A DNA stretch of 8,512 nucleotides from an uncultured Clostridia bacterium (GTDB taxonomy: Bacteria; Bacillota; Clostridia; TANB77; CAG-508), in assembly GCA_944393345.1 (NCBI GenBank), contig CALXZW010000057.1:1-8512 (forward strand). The letters run 5' to 3'. Below the pieces are notes generated by a model, which worked only from the letters and a program-made list of their open reading frames with translations, made no database searches and was not told where the DNA came from. The first letter of the stretch is position 1; every line of letters begins with the position of its first letter. Of the stretch, positions 1 to 6,173 are shown piece by piece. The translations under genes and the position numbers were made by a program.

Positions 1-149
1 GCACACCATCCAATACCATGTGTTAATCCTGATATATCTTTTATTTCTTTTGCTTTTACCCATTTTCCTTCTTCTGGGATTGGTGCAGGGCCATGGTTAA
101 CTCCTTTGGCTACTTTGCACATTTCTTCTAATTCTTTTGAATAAATCAT
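1..149 (-). CDS. NifU-like iron-sulfur cluster assembly scaffold protein, N-terminal fragment
   Basis: Only the first 49 codons are present; the gene runs off the left edge. The start ATG at 149-147 is preceded by AAAGGAGC (156-163), a strong ribosome binding site. The visible protein contains NHGPAPIPEEGKWV (residues 18-31) and ends in ISGLTHGIGWC (39-49). From memory, this start matches a clostridial protein family annotated as iron-sulfur cluster assembly scaffold (NifU-like), in which the sequence continues after the cysteine with APQQGAC. Such proteins are expected to be cytoplasmic and to carry nascent Fe-S clusters on cysteines; Cys49 would be one of these. The gene is separated from the DUF600 gene by 74 bp holding a palindrome and AT-rich promoter-like sequence, so it probably has its own promoter. 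The family call rests on recall of the N-terminus only, and the catalytic half is outside the window. Confidence 0.65.
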   Translation of the reverse strand, partial: MIYSKELEEMCKVAKGVNHGPAPIPEEGKWVKAKEIKDISGLTHGIGWC

Positions 150-174
150 TTCTTTGCTCCTTTCATTTTTTGGT

Positions 175-204
175 TTTATATTTTAAATTTAGGTTTTAAC
201 CTAA
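175..204 (-). promoter_or_regulatory. Palindromic candidate operator and -10-like box upstream of the iron-sulfur scaffold gene
   Basis: Positions 189-204 are a perfect inverted repeat, TTAGGTT-TT-AACCTAA. Reading leftwards, it is followed by TATAAA (175-180), which could be a -10 box giving a leader of roughly 20 nt. No convincing -35 box was seen. The arms are the same as those of the DtxR/IdeR iron-repressor consensus, but the spacer is 2 bp instead of 5, so assignment to an iron-dependent repressor is only a guess. A 7-bp stem with a 2-nt loop and no following T run is a poor terminator, so an operator is more likely. Confidence 0.35.
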
Positions 205-223
205 GATGAAAAACTATTATTAA

Positions 224-895
224 TTAATCACTATTTTTTTTATCATTTAATCTTGAAATTAATATTTGATTTGTTTTTATATCATTTTTTGTTTTGCTTA
301 TATTTTCTTCTTTGTTATATTCTATTATGTTTTCTTCTTCTCTTATATATATTCCTGTTTCGTAGGTTTCTGTTTTTTCTATTTGCTTTACTCCATAAAT
401 ATATTTTTTTAATATTTCTTTTTCTTCTCTTCCTACTTGTTCAGGTCCTATATTTAAATATTTATACCTCCAAATTATATGTCTTTCATAATTTGAAAAT
501 TCATCATTTTTTAAATTATCATATTTATATTCTGCTTTAAATTTTGTATTTTCTATTGAAATAGTTATATTTGTCCATATTTCATTTATGACATCTGTTT
601 TTTTAAATTCCTCTCTTAATTCCTTTATATTTTTATATAAATTCTCTACTAATTTTAGATATTGATTTTCTTCCAAATTAAATTTATTAGGTATTTCATA
701 TACATTTACAGGATTTTTCTTAAAAATCCCTTTAGGAATGTAATAGAAATATAGTTCACCTTTCTCTTTCTTTTCATTTTCATCTATAAAAGAACAGTAT
801 AAATATAATTTCTCCCATTTTTCAGGTATCATTCGAAATATTTTTCTTTGAATTTCTTCATAAATTTCTTTTATTTTTTTCGTATGTTTTAACAT
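224..895 (-). CDS. YezG/DUF600-family (immunity/antitoxin-like) protein with extra C-terminal tail
   Basis: The 223-residue protein resembles the YezG/DUF600 family (Pfam PF04634), whose Bacillus subtilis member is the immunity partner of an LXG-type toxin. Family-like stretches are MIPEKWEKLYLYCSF (22-36), GELYFYYIPKG (46-56), an acidic/lysine helix around 80-100, WTNITISIENTKFKAEYKYD (107-126) and ERHIIWRYKYLNIGP (137-151). Family members are typically about 150-170 residues. Here residues about 170-223 form an added charged, Lys/Glu/Asn-rich tail. There is no signal peptide or membrane segment, so the protein is probably cytoplasmic. The ATG at 895-893 lies only 4 bp past the gpmI stop, and its ribosome binding site AAGGAA lies inside the end of gpmI, so translation is probably coupled. 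No toxin gene is visible nearby. The immunity role is known for the family, not shown here; a housekeeping or orphan role is possible. Confidence 0.7.
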   Translation of the reverse strand: MLKHTKKIKEIYEEIQRKIFRMIPEKWEKLYLYCSFIDENEKKEKGELYFYYIPKGIFKKNPVNVYEIPNKFNLEENQYLKLVENLYKNIKELREEFKKTDVINEIWTNITISIENTKFKAEYKYDNLKNDEFSNYERHIIWRYKYLNIGPEQVGREEKEILKKYIYGVKQIEKTETYETGIYIREEENIIEYNKEENISKTKNDIKTNQILISRLNDKKNSD

Positions 896-899
896 ATTT

Positions 900-2441
900 T
901 TATTCCTTATCTAATAAACTATTTCCTGTCATTTCTTCAGGTTTTTCTAAATTCATTAAATCAAGCATTGTTGGTGCTAAATCTGCTAACTTACCACCTG
1001 ATTTTAATTTCAATTTTTCATTACTTGTTACTAAAATTAATGGAACTGGATTTGTAGTATGTGCTGTATGTGGCTCACCAGTTTTATAGTCTATCATTTG
1101 CTCAGCATTTCCATGATCTGCTGTTATAAGTAGGTTTCCTTTTTTACTTTCTACTAATTTTACTACTTTTCCAACACATTCATCCACTGCTTCTACAGCT
1201 TTTATAGCTGCTTCTAAGTTTCCAGTATGACCTACCATATCTGTGTTTGCATAATTTAATATAATACAATCATATTTATCTTTATTTATTGCATCTATAA
1301 CTTTATCAGTAACCTCATATGCACTCATTTCTGGTTTTTGATCATATGTTTCTACTTTTGGAGATGGAACTAATATTCTATCTTCACCATTAAATAATTT
1401 TTCTTCTCCTCCATTAAAGAAAAATGTTACATGTGCATATTTTTCTGTTTCTGCTATTCTTAATTGTGTATATCCTTTTTCACTTATATATTCACCAAAA
1501 GTATTTTTTAATTGTTCTTTATTAAATGCTATATGAACATTTGGCATTGTTTCATCATAGTTTGTAAAACATACGAAATATAAATCTAAATCTTTTTTAG
1601 TTTCAAATTCATTAAAATTCTTATCTACTAATGCTCTTGTTATTTCCCTTGCTCTATCAGGTCTAAAGTTAAAGAAAATTACTGAATCATTTTTTCCTAT
1701 TGTTGCTATTGGTTCATCTCCATTACATATTACTGTTGGTTCTACAAATTCATCAAAAACTTCTTTTTGGTATGAATCTTCTATAGCTTTTATTACACTT
1801 CCTGCTTTTAAACCATTTCCATTTACTATTGCTTCATAACTTTTCTGTACTCTTTGCCATCTTTTATCTCTATCCATACTGTAAAATCTTCCAGATATAG
1901 ATGCTATTTTTCCAATTTCCTTTTCTTTCATTTTATCTTGTAATTCAATTAAATATCCTTCTGCTGATGCTGGTGGTGTATCTCTTCCATCTAAGAAACA
2001 ATGTACATATACATCCTCAAAATCTCTTCTTTTAGCCATTTCTAACAAACCATATAAATGTCTATTATGGCTATGAACTCCACCATCTGACAATAATCCT
2101 AGAATATGCAATTTAGAATTATTTTTTTTACAATTTTCAATTGCAGATACAAATTCTGAATTTGTAAAGAAATCTCCATCTTCTATTGATTTTGTTATTC
2201 TTGTTAATTCTTGATAAACAATTCTTCCTGCTCCTATATTAGTATGCCCTACTTCTGAATTTCCCATTTGCCCTTCTGGTAAACCGACATTTAATCCACT
2301 TGTATATATGTCTGTATTGGCATATTTTTTCATTAGTTCATCTATATTAGGTGTTTTAGCAAGTTTTATAGCATTACCATCTTTATTAGCATTATCTCCA
2401 AAACCATCTAATATCATTAGCATTGTTAATTTATCTTTCAT
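900..2441 (-). CDS. gpmI: 2,3-bisphosphoglycerate-independent phosphoglycerate mutase
   Basis: Cytoplasmic glycolytic enzyme that interconverts 3-phosphoglycerate and 2-phosphoglycerate using two metal ions (usually Mn2+). At 513 residues it has the full family length. Metal and phosphoserine residues of the alkaline-phosphatase-like fold are visible: Asp12 in LDGFG, the nucleophile Ser62 in QMGNSEVGH, Asp401 and His405 in NYANTDMVGH, Asp442-His443 in ITADHGN, and His461 in HTAHTTNPVP. The inserted substrate-binding domain shows SDGGVHSH with His123 (118-125), DGRDTPP (151-157), ISGRFYSMDRD (182-192) and FFNFRPDRAR (256-265), with Lys334 further on. The ATG at 2441-2439 has AAGGAAGG about 10 nt upstream. 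The gene follows tpiA after 39 bp with no terminator and is followed 4 bp later by the DUF600 gene. Nothing in it looks damaged. Confidence 0.97.
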   Translation of the reverse strand: MKDKLTMLMILDGFGDNANKDGNAIKLAKTPNIDELMKKYANTDIYTSGLNVGLPEGQMGNSEVGHTNIGAGRIVYQELTRITKSIEDGDFFTNSEFVSAIENCKKNNSKLHILGLLSDGGVHSHNRHLYGLLEMAKRRDFEDVYVHCFLDGRDTPPASAEGYLIELQDKMKEKEIGKIASISGRFYSMDRDKRWQRVQKSYEAIVNGNGLKAGSVIKAIEDSYQKEVFDEFVEPTVICNGDEPIATIGKNDSVIFFNFRPDRAREITRALVDKNFNEFETKKDLDLYFVCFTNYDETMPNVHIAFNKEQLKNTFGEYISEKGYTQLRIAETEKYAHVTFFFNGGEEKLFNGEDRILVPSPKVETYDQKPEMSAYEVTDKVIDAINKDKYDCIILNYANTDMVGHTGNLEAAIKAVEAVDECVGKVVKLVESKKGNLLITADHGNAEQMIDYKTGEPHTAHTTNPVPLILVTSNEKLKLKSGGKLADLAPTMLDLMNLEKPEEMTGNSLLDKE

Positions 2442-2480
2442 AACTCTTACCTTCCTTATTAAAATGTTTTCTTTACAATA

Positions 2481-3233
2481 TTATTTATTATAATTTACTA
2501 TTTTACTAAATTCTTCTGCTTTTAAACTTGCTCCACCTACAAGTCCACCATCTATGTCTGACATTTCAAATAATTCCTTAGCATTAGAACTTTTTACACT
2601 TCCACCATATTGTATTATAACTTGCATAGCTACTTCTTGTCCATAAATTTCTGCTATTTTGTTTCTTATTGCTTTTATACTATTATTAGCATCTTCACTT
2701 GTAGCTGTTTTTCCAGTTCCTATTGCCCAAATTGGTTCATATGCTATTATAGTATTTATAACTTGCTCCTTTGTTAAACCTTCTAATGCAAGTTTTGTTT
2801 GAGTTGTAATAATTTCTTCTGTTTTACCTTCTTCTCTTTGTTCTAAAGTTTCTCCAACACAAACTATTGGTTTTAAATCATTTGCCAAAACTGCTTTTAT
2901 CTTTTTATTTACAGTTTCATCTGTTTCTGCAAAGTATTGTCTTCTTTCAGAATGACCTATTATTACATACTCTACATTTATTGATTTTAACATTTTAGCT
3001 GATACTTCTCCTGTATAAGCTCCTTTTTCTTCAAAATGGACATTTTGTGCTCCTATTTTTATATTTGTATTTTGTGCTGTTAGTAATGCATAAAATAAAT
3101 CAATATATGGAACACATAAAATAACTTCATTTTCAGTATCTTTTACCAATGGTGTTAATTCTTCAATAAATTGTATTGCTTCATTTGGAAGCATATTCAT
3201 TTTCCAGTTTCCTGCTATTACTTTTCTTCTCAT
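2481..3233 (-). CDS. tpiA: Triose-phosphate isomerase
   Basis: Interconverts dihydroxyacetone phosphate and glyceraldehyde-3-phosphate in the cytoplasm, as a TIM-barrel dimer. At 250 residues it is the usual bacterial length. Catalytic residues are all present: Asn9 and Lys11 in AGNWKMN, His94 in IIGHSERR, and Glu166 in AYEPIWAIGTGKTAT, whose second half is the mobile loop 6. Phosphate-binding motifs IQYGGSV (207-213) and DGGLVGGASL (228-237) close the barrel. The ATG at 3233-3231 is preceded by AAAGGAGA, located in the 15-bp gap after the pgk stop, so the gene is co-transcribed with pgk. Some bacteria fuse pgk and tpi; here they are separate. No oddities were seen. Confidence 0.97.
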   Translation of the reverse strand: MRRKVIAGNWKMNMLPNEAIQFIEELTPLVKDTENEVILCVPYIDLFYALLTAQNTNIKIGAQNVHFEEKGAYTGEVSAKMLKSINVEYVIIGHSERRQYFAETDETVNKKIKAVLANDLKPIVCVGETLEQREEGKTEEIITTQTKLALEGLTKEQVINTIIAYEPIWAIGTGKTATSEDANNSIKAIRNKIAEIYGQEVAMQVIIQYGGSVKSSNAKELFEMSDIDGGLVGGASLKAEEFSKIVNYNK

Positions 3234-3248
3234 AAGAATCTCTCCTTT

Positions 3249-4433
3249 TTATTTATTCATTAAACATTCTATTCCAGGTAATTTTTTACCTTCTAAAAAT
3301 TCTAATGAAGCTCCTCCACCTGTTGATATATGTGTCATTTTATCTTGTAATCCTGCTTTTTTTACTGCTGCTGCTGAATCTCCACCACCAATTATTGTAG
3401 TTGCATCTATTTGAGATAATACTTTTGCTATTTCATTTGTTCCTATAGCAAATTGTGGGAATTCAAATAATCCAACAGGTCCATTCCATATTACTGTTTT
3501 TGCTTTTTTAATTTCTTCTGAAAACATTTTTATTGTTTCTTTTCCAATATCAAATCCTTCCCAGTCTGCTGGAATTTCTGTACATTTTACATTTTTACTT
3601 TCTGTATTTATATCAAACTCTTTTCCTACAACAGTATCAATTGGTAGCATTAATTTTACACCTTTAGTTTTAGCTTTTTCCATCAATTCTTTGGCTAAAT
3701 CTAACTTATCTAATTCACAAATTGATTTTCCTACTTCATACCCTTGTGCTTTAAAAAATGTATATGCCATTCCTCCGCCAATTATTAATGTATCTACTTT
3801 TTCTAATAAACTATCAATTACTCCTATTTTATCTGAAACTTTTGCTCCACCTAATATTGCTACAAATGGTCTTTCTGGATTATTTAATGCATTTCCCAAG
3901 AATTGTAATTCTTTTTCTATTAAAAGTCCTGCAACTGCTGGTAAATATTCTGCAACTCCTGCTGTAGAACTATGTGCTCTATGTGCTGCTCCAAATGCAT
4001 CATTTACATATATTTCTGCCATATTTGCTAATTCTTTACTAAATTCTGGATCATTATCTGTTTCTTCTCTATGGAATCTAACATTTTCTAATAGCATTAC
4101 TTCTCCATTTTTTAAATTTTTTGCTTTTTCTTTTGCATCTTCTCCTATTACATCTTTAGCCATTATAATTTCTCTATTTAATAATTTTGAAAGTTCTTCT
4201 GCCACTGGTTTTAATGAAAATTCTGGTTTAAATTCTCCCTTTGGTCTACCTAAATGAGAACATAATATTATTGCGCAATTATTTTCTAATAAATATTTTA
4301 TTGTTGGTAAAGCTGCAACAATTCTTGTATTATCTGTTATGTTTTTTTCTTCATCCATTGGTACATTAAAATCACATCTTACCAATACTTTCTTTCCTTT
4401 TAAATCAATATCTTTTATTGTTTTTTTATTCAT
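3249..4433 (-). CDS. pgk: Phosphoglycerate kinase
   Basis: Transfers the acyl phosphate of 1,3-bisphosphoglycerate to ADP, giving ATP and 3-phosphoglycerate, in the cytoplasm. At 394 residues it is full length. The N-terminal substrate domain has VLVRCDFNVP (16-25), TDNTRI (33-38), SHLGRPKG (59-66), LLENVRFHREE (114-124) and the basic-patch segment FGAAHRAHSS (147-156). The C-terminal nucleotide domain has ILGGAKVSDKI (193-203, with Lys198 and Lys202), VIWNGPVGLFE (314-324), GGGDSAAA (349-356) and STGGGASLEFL (370-380). The start ATG at 4433-4431 follows an excellent AAGGAGG (about 4441-4447). It is the first gene after a 437-bp gap below gapA and has its own candidate promoter at 4502-4530, so pgk-tpiA-gpmI-DUF600 can be transcribed apart from gapA. 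It may also receive gapA read-through. Confidence 0.97.
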   Translation of the reverse strand: MNKKTIKDIDLKGKKVLVRCDFNVPMDEEKNITDNTRIVAALPTIKYLLENNCAIILCSHLGRPKGEFKPEFSLKPVAEELSKLLNREIIMAKDVIGEDAKEKAKNLKNGEVMLLENVRFHREETDNDPEFSKELANMAEIYVNDAFGAAHRAHSSTAGVAEYLPAVAGLLIEKELQFLGNALNNPERPFVAILGGAKVSDKIGVIDSLLEKVDTLIIGGGMAYTFFKAQGYEVGKSICELDKLDLAKELMEKAKTKGVKLMLPIDTVVGKEFDINTESKNVKCTEIPADWEGFDIGKETIKMFSEEIKKAKTVIWNGPVGLFEFPQFAIGTNEIAKVLSQIDATTIIGGGDSAAAVKKAGLQDKMTHISTGGGASLEFLEGKKLPGIECLMNK

Positions 4434-4501
4434 TTTGATTCCTCCTTATTTATTAATAGTTTAACTATTTTAAATATTAATATTTTTTCTAAATCACATC
4501 T

Positions 4502-4530
4502 ATTCTATACCAAAAAAGAATACTTTTCAA
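4502..4530 (-). promoter_or_regulatory. Candidate sigma-A promoter for pgk-tpiA-gpmI-DUF600
   Basis: On the minus strand, TTGAAA (4530-4525) and TAGAAT (4507-4502) are separated by exactly 17 bp. This would start transcription near 4495 and give a leader of about 60 nt before pgk. The full 29-bp block matches the gapA promoter block (5972-5944) at 24 positions, including most of the T-rich spacer, which supports both being real and co-regulated. The -35 box lies at the loop of the inverted repeat 4514-4540. Confidence 0.6.
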
Positions 4531-4540
4531 GTATTCTTTT
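4514..4540 (-). terminator. Perfect 12-bp hairpin with T run between gapA and pgk
   Basis: Arms AAAAGAATACTT (4514-4525) and AAGTATTCTTTT (4529-4540) are perfectly complementary around a 3-nt loop. Leftward transcripts would show the hairpin ending in a run of six U, and the plus strand also ends in four T. It could be an intrinsic terminator for gapA transcripts, though the stem is very GC-poor. It overlaps the -35 region of the candidate pgk promoter, so a regulator site is an alternative. Confidence 0.45.
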
Positions 4541-4814
4541 AAAGTTTATTTCTATATTATTCTGTTCCTTTATATAATTCTGACAAATCTATTTAATTTT
4601 CCACTCCTATTATTATCTTCATCAATCTTTCCATATTTTTTCTGTTTTTACACAAAAACATATGCTTGAATCTTTTGTACAATACCGACCTCTTCTCCCA
4701 TCAAGCTATTCATAAAATTATTGATAGAACAATTATAGTTATAGCTAAAACTATTCTTTTTCAGAATTGTATATTTTTCCAATATTTTCTTTTTCTTTCT
4801 ATTTTTATAAAATT
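4541..4814. other. Intergenic stretch between gapA and pgk with no convincing gene
   Basis: No intact gene was found here. On the minus strand two short frames look faintly protein-like. One has a hydrophobic run, VLAITIIVLSIIL, ended by a stop. The other contains MNSLMGEEVGIVQKIQAYVFV (21 codons, starting near 4712) without a clear ribosome binding site. These could be pieces of a decayed gene, perhaps once coding a membrane protein, but no family was recognised. The patch around 4683-4715 is less AT-rich than its surroundings. No riboswitch or RNA gene was recognised. Confidence 0.4.
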
Positions 4815-4855
4815 AGACACGTTTCAAAAAATTTTAGTTTTTTAAAACAGTGCCT
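4815..4855 (-). terminator. Long imperfect hairpin just after gapA, possible terminator
   Basis: Starting 15 bp past the gapA stop, the minus strand reads AGGCAC-T-GTTTT-AAAAAA, loop CTAAAA, TTTTTT-GAAAC-GTGTCT. This gives about 17 pairs, including two G-U pairs and one bulged T. The following tail AATTTTAT is only weakly U-rich, and the U run lies inside the stem. It may end or stabilise the gapA transcript, or it may be a small palindromic repeat of mobile origin. Confidence 0.45.
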
Positions 4856-4870
4856 ATATATTTTTGTATT

Positions 4871-5875
4871 TTAGCTTCTAGATGCTATATAGCAAGTTAA
4901 ATCTACAAGTTTATTTGAATATCCCCACTCATTATCATACCAAGCTACTAATTTAACAAATGTATCTGTTAGCATGATACCTGCTGTTGCATCAAAAATA
5001 GATGTACGAGAATCATGTATAAAGTCTGAAGATACAACTGGTTCATCAGTGTAACCTACAATTCCTTTCATTTCATTTTCTGATGCTTCTTTCATTGCTT
5101 TGCAAATTTCTTCATAAGTTGTTGGTCTCTCTAGATTACATGTTAAATCAACAACTGATACATCAACAGTTGGTACTCTAAATGACATTCCTGTTAATTT
5201 TCCATTTAATGATGGTATAACTTTTCCAACTGCTTTTGCAGCTCCTGTTGAAGATGGAATAATATTTGCTGCTGCTGCCCTTCCGCCTCTCCAATCTTTT
5301 TTAGATGCTCCATCAACTGTTTTTTGTGTTGCTGTTGTACTATGAACTGTTGTCATTAATCCGTCTTTTATTCCAAATTTATCATTTATTACTTTTGCAA
5401 GTGGTGCTAAACAGTTTGTCGTACATGAAGCATTTGATACAATATTCATACTTGGATCATATGTTTCATTATTAACTCCCATTACAAACATTGGTGCATC
5501 TTTAGATGGTGCACTAATTATTACTTTTTTAGCTCCTGCATCAATATGTGCTTGTGCTTTTTCCATAGTTGTAAATACACCTGAACATTCTAATACATAT
5601 TCAACTCCTAATTCTCCCCATGGTATGTTATGTGGATCCATTTCATTATATACTTTTATCTCTTTTCCATTTACAATTAAATGTCCATCTTTTTCTTCAA
5701 CAGTTCCATTAAATTTACCATGAACTGTATCATATTTTGTCATATATGCCATATAATCTGCTGATATAAATGGATCATTTATTGCTATTACTTCTACTCC
5801 TTCCTTTGCTAATGCTGCTTGGAATGATAAATTTCCTATTCTTCCAAAACCATTGATTCCTATTTTTACTGACAT
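4871..5875 (-). CDS. gapA: Glyceraldehyde-3-phosphate dehydrogenase (NAD-type, glycolytic)
   Basis: Oxidises and phosphorylates glyceraldehyde-3-phosphate to 1,3-bisphosphoglycerate with NAD+, as a cytoplasmic tetramer. At 334 residues it is full length. The Rossmann fold begins with INGFGRIG (7-14) and has Asp34 in AINDPF, the usual adenosine-ribose ligand of NAD-preferring enzymes. The active site has SNASCTTNCLAP with Cys151, and His178 in TTVHSTTATQ. Downstream are RGGRAAAANIIPSSTGAAKA (197-216), FRVPTVDVSVVDL (232-244) and the C-terminal WYDNEWGYSNK (312-322). A small variation is Asn15, where many family members have Arg (GRIGR). The ATG at 5875-5873 follows AAGGAGG (about 5882-5888). 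The gene has its own promoter with an overlapping palindrome and is followed by a hairpin, so it may be partly monocistronic. No cggR-type repressor gene is adjacent; the upstream side is occupied by mobile-element debris. Confidence 0.97.
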   Translation of the reverse strand: MSVKIGINGFGRIGNLSFQAALAKEGVEVIAINDPFISADYMAYMTKYDTVHGKFNGTVEEKDGHLIVNGKEIKVYNEMDPHNIPWGELGVEYVLECSGVFTTMEKAQAHIDAGAKKVIISAPSKDAPMFVMGVNNETYDPSMNIVSNASCTTNCLAPLAKVINDKFGIKDGLMTTVHSTTATQKTVDGASKKDWRGGRAAAANIIPSSTGAAKAVGKVIPSLNGKLTGMSFRVPTVDVSVVDLTCNLERPTTYEEICKAMKEASENEMKGIVGYTDEPVVSSDFIHDSRTSIFDATAGIMLTDTFVKLVAWYDNEWGYSNKLVDLTCYIASRS

Positions 5876-5911
5876 AAAAATTCCTCCTTTTCATTGCTTT
5901 TATCAATAATT

Positions 5912-5945
5912 ATAGTATTGCCTTCATTTTATTAGGCAATACTAT
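5912..5945 (-). promoter_or_regulatory. Perfect 12+12 bp palindrome, candidate operator of gapA
   Basis: ATAGTATTGCCT (5912-5923) and AGGCAATACTAT (5934-5945) are exact inverted copies separated by 10 bp. The right arm overlaps the first bases of the -10 box at 5944-5949 and the predicted start site near 5937. The left arm overlaps a second possible -10, TATAAT, at 5914-5909. A repressor bound here would block either start. In RNA it would form a 12-bp leader hairpin without a following U run in the gapA direction. The regulator is not identifiable from the window. Confidence 0.6.
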
Positions 5946-5972
5946 TTTATATCAAAAAAAATTACATTTCAA
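5944..5972 (-). promoter_or_regulatory. Candidate sigma-A promoter of gapA
   Basis: On the minus strand, TTGAAA (5972-5967) and TAAAAT (5949-5944) have the ideal 17-bp spacer, which includes eight consecutive T. Initiation near 5937 would give a leader of about 60 nt. The block is 24/29 identical to the candidate pgk promoter. The IS66-type debris begins within about 40 bp upstream. Confidence 0.65.
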
Positions 5973-6088
5973 TAGTTTTTACATATTTTCAGGATAATGA
6001 CCCGAAAAAAAGTTACTACTCAGCCCTAAAGTAAAGTTATTCACAAAATAGAAAAAATAGAAAGTAACAATCCACAGAATATTACATA

Positions 6089-6130
6089 CCCTGTAACAGT
6101 ATTGAAATACAACTGTTATGGTCTTTTTTT
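6089..6130 (+). terminator. Hairpin and T run upstream of the IS66 transposase remnant
   Basis: TAACAGT (6094-6100) and ACTGTTA (6112-6118) pair around an 11-nt loop, with possible extra CC/GG pairs outside. TC and seven T follow (6122-6130). This looks like a plus-strand intrinsic terminator just inside the element. It would stop outside transcription from entering the transposase gene, a known protective feature of insertion sequences. TATAAT at 6143-6148 beyond it is a plausible -10 box for the transposase. Confidence 0.5.
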
Positions 6131-6173
6131 GATATTTTGATATATAATATAGAAAAAGGAAAGGTAGTTAATT

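Noticed and set aside
253..540. Hydrophobic plus-strand frame that looks like a membrane protein
   Set aside because: It is antisense to the DUF600 gene; the Leu/Phe/Tyr richness simply reflects the T-rich complement of a Lys/Glu-rich coding sequence.
3691..4257. Plus-strand open frame of 188 codons opposite pgk
   Set aside because: It is the mirror of an unambiguous phosphoglycerate kinase gene, is rich in Ser, Phe and Asn as expected from an antisense frame, and has no ribosome binding site.
4455..4485. Small AT-only palindromes in the pgk leader (AATAGTT-T-AACTATT and AAATATTAATATTT)
   Set aside because: Such palindromes are expected by chance in very AT-rich intergenic DNA, and they are not placed at a promoter element in a telling way.
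5831..5833. Asn15 in place of the common Arg in the GapA GFGRIGR motif
   Set aside because: The key Arg12, Asp34, Cys151 and His178 are kept and the rest is typical, so this is most likely neutral family variation.
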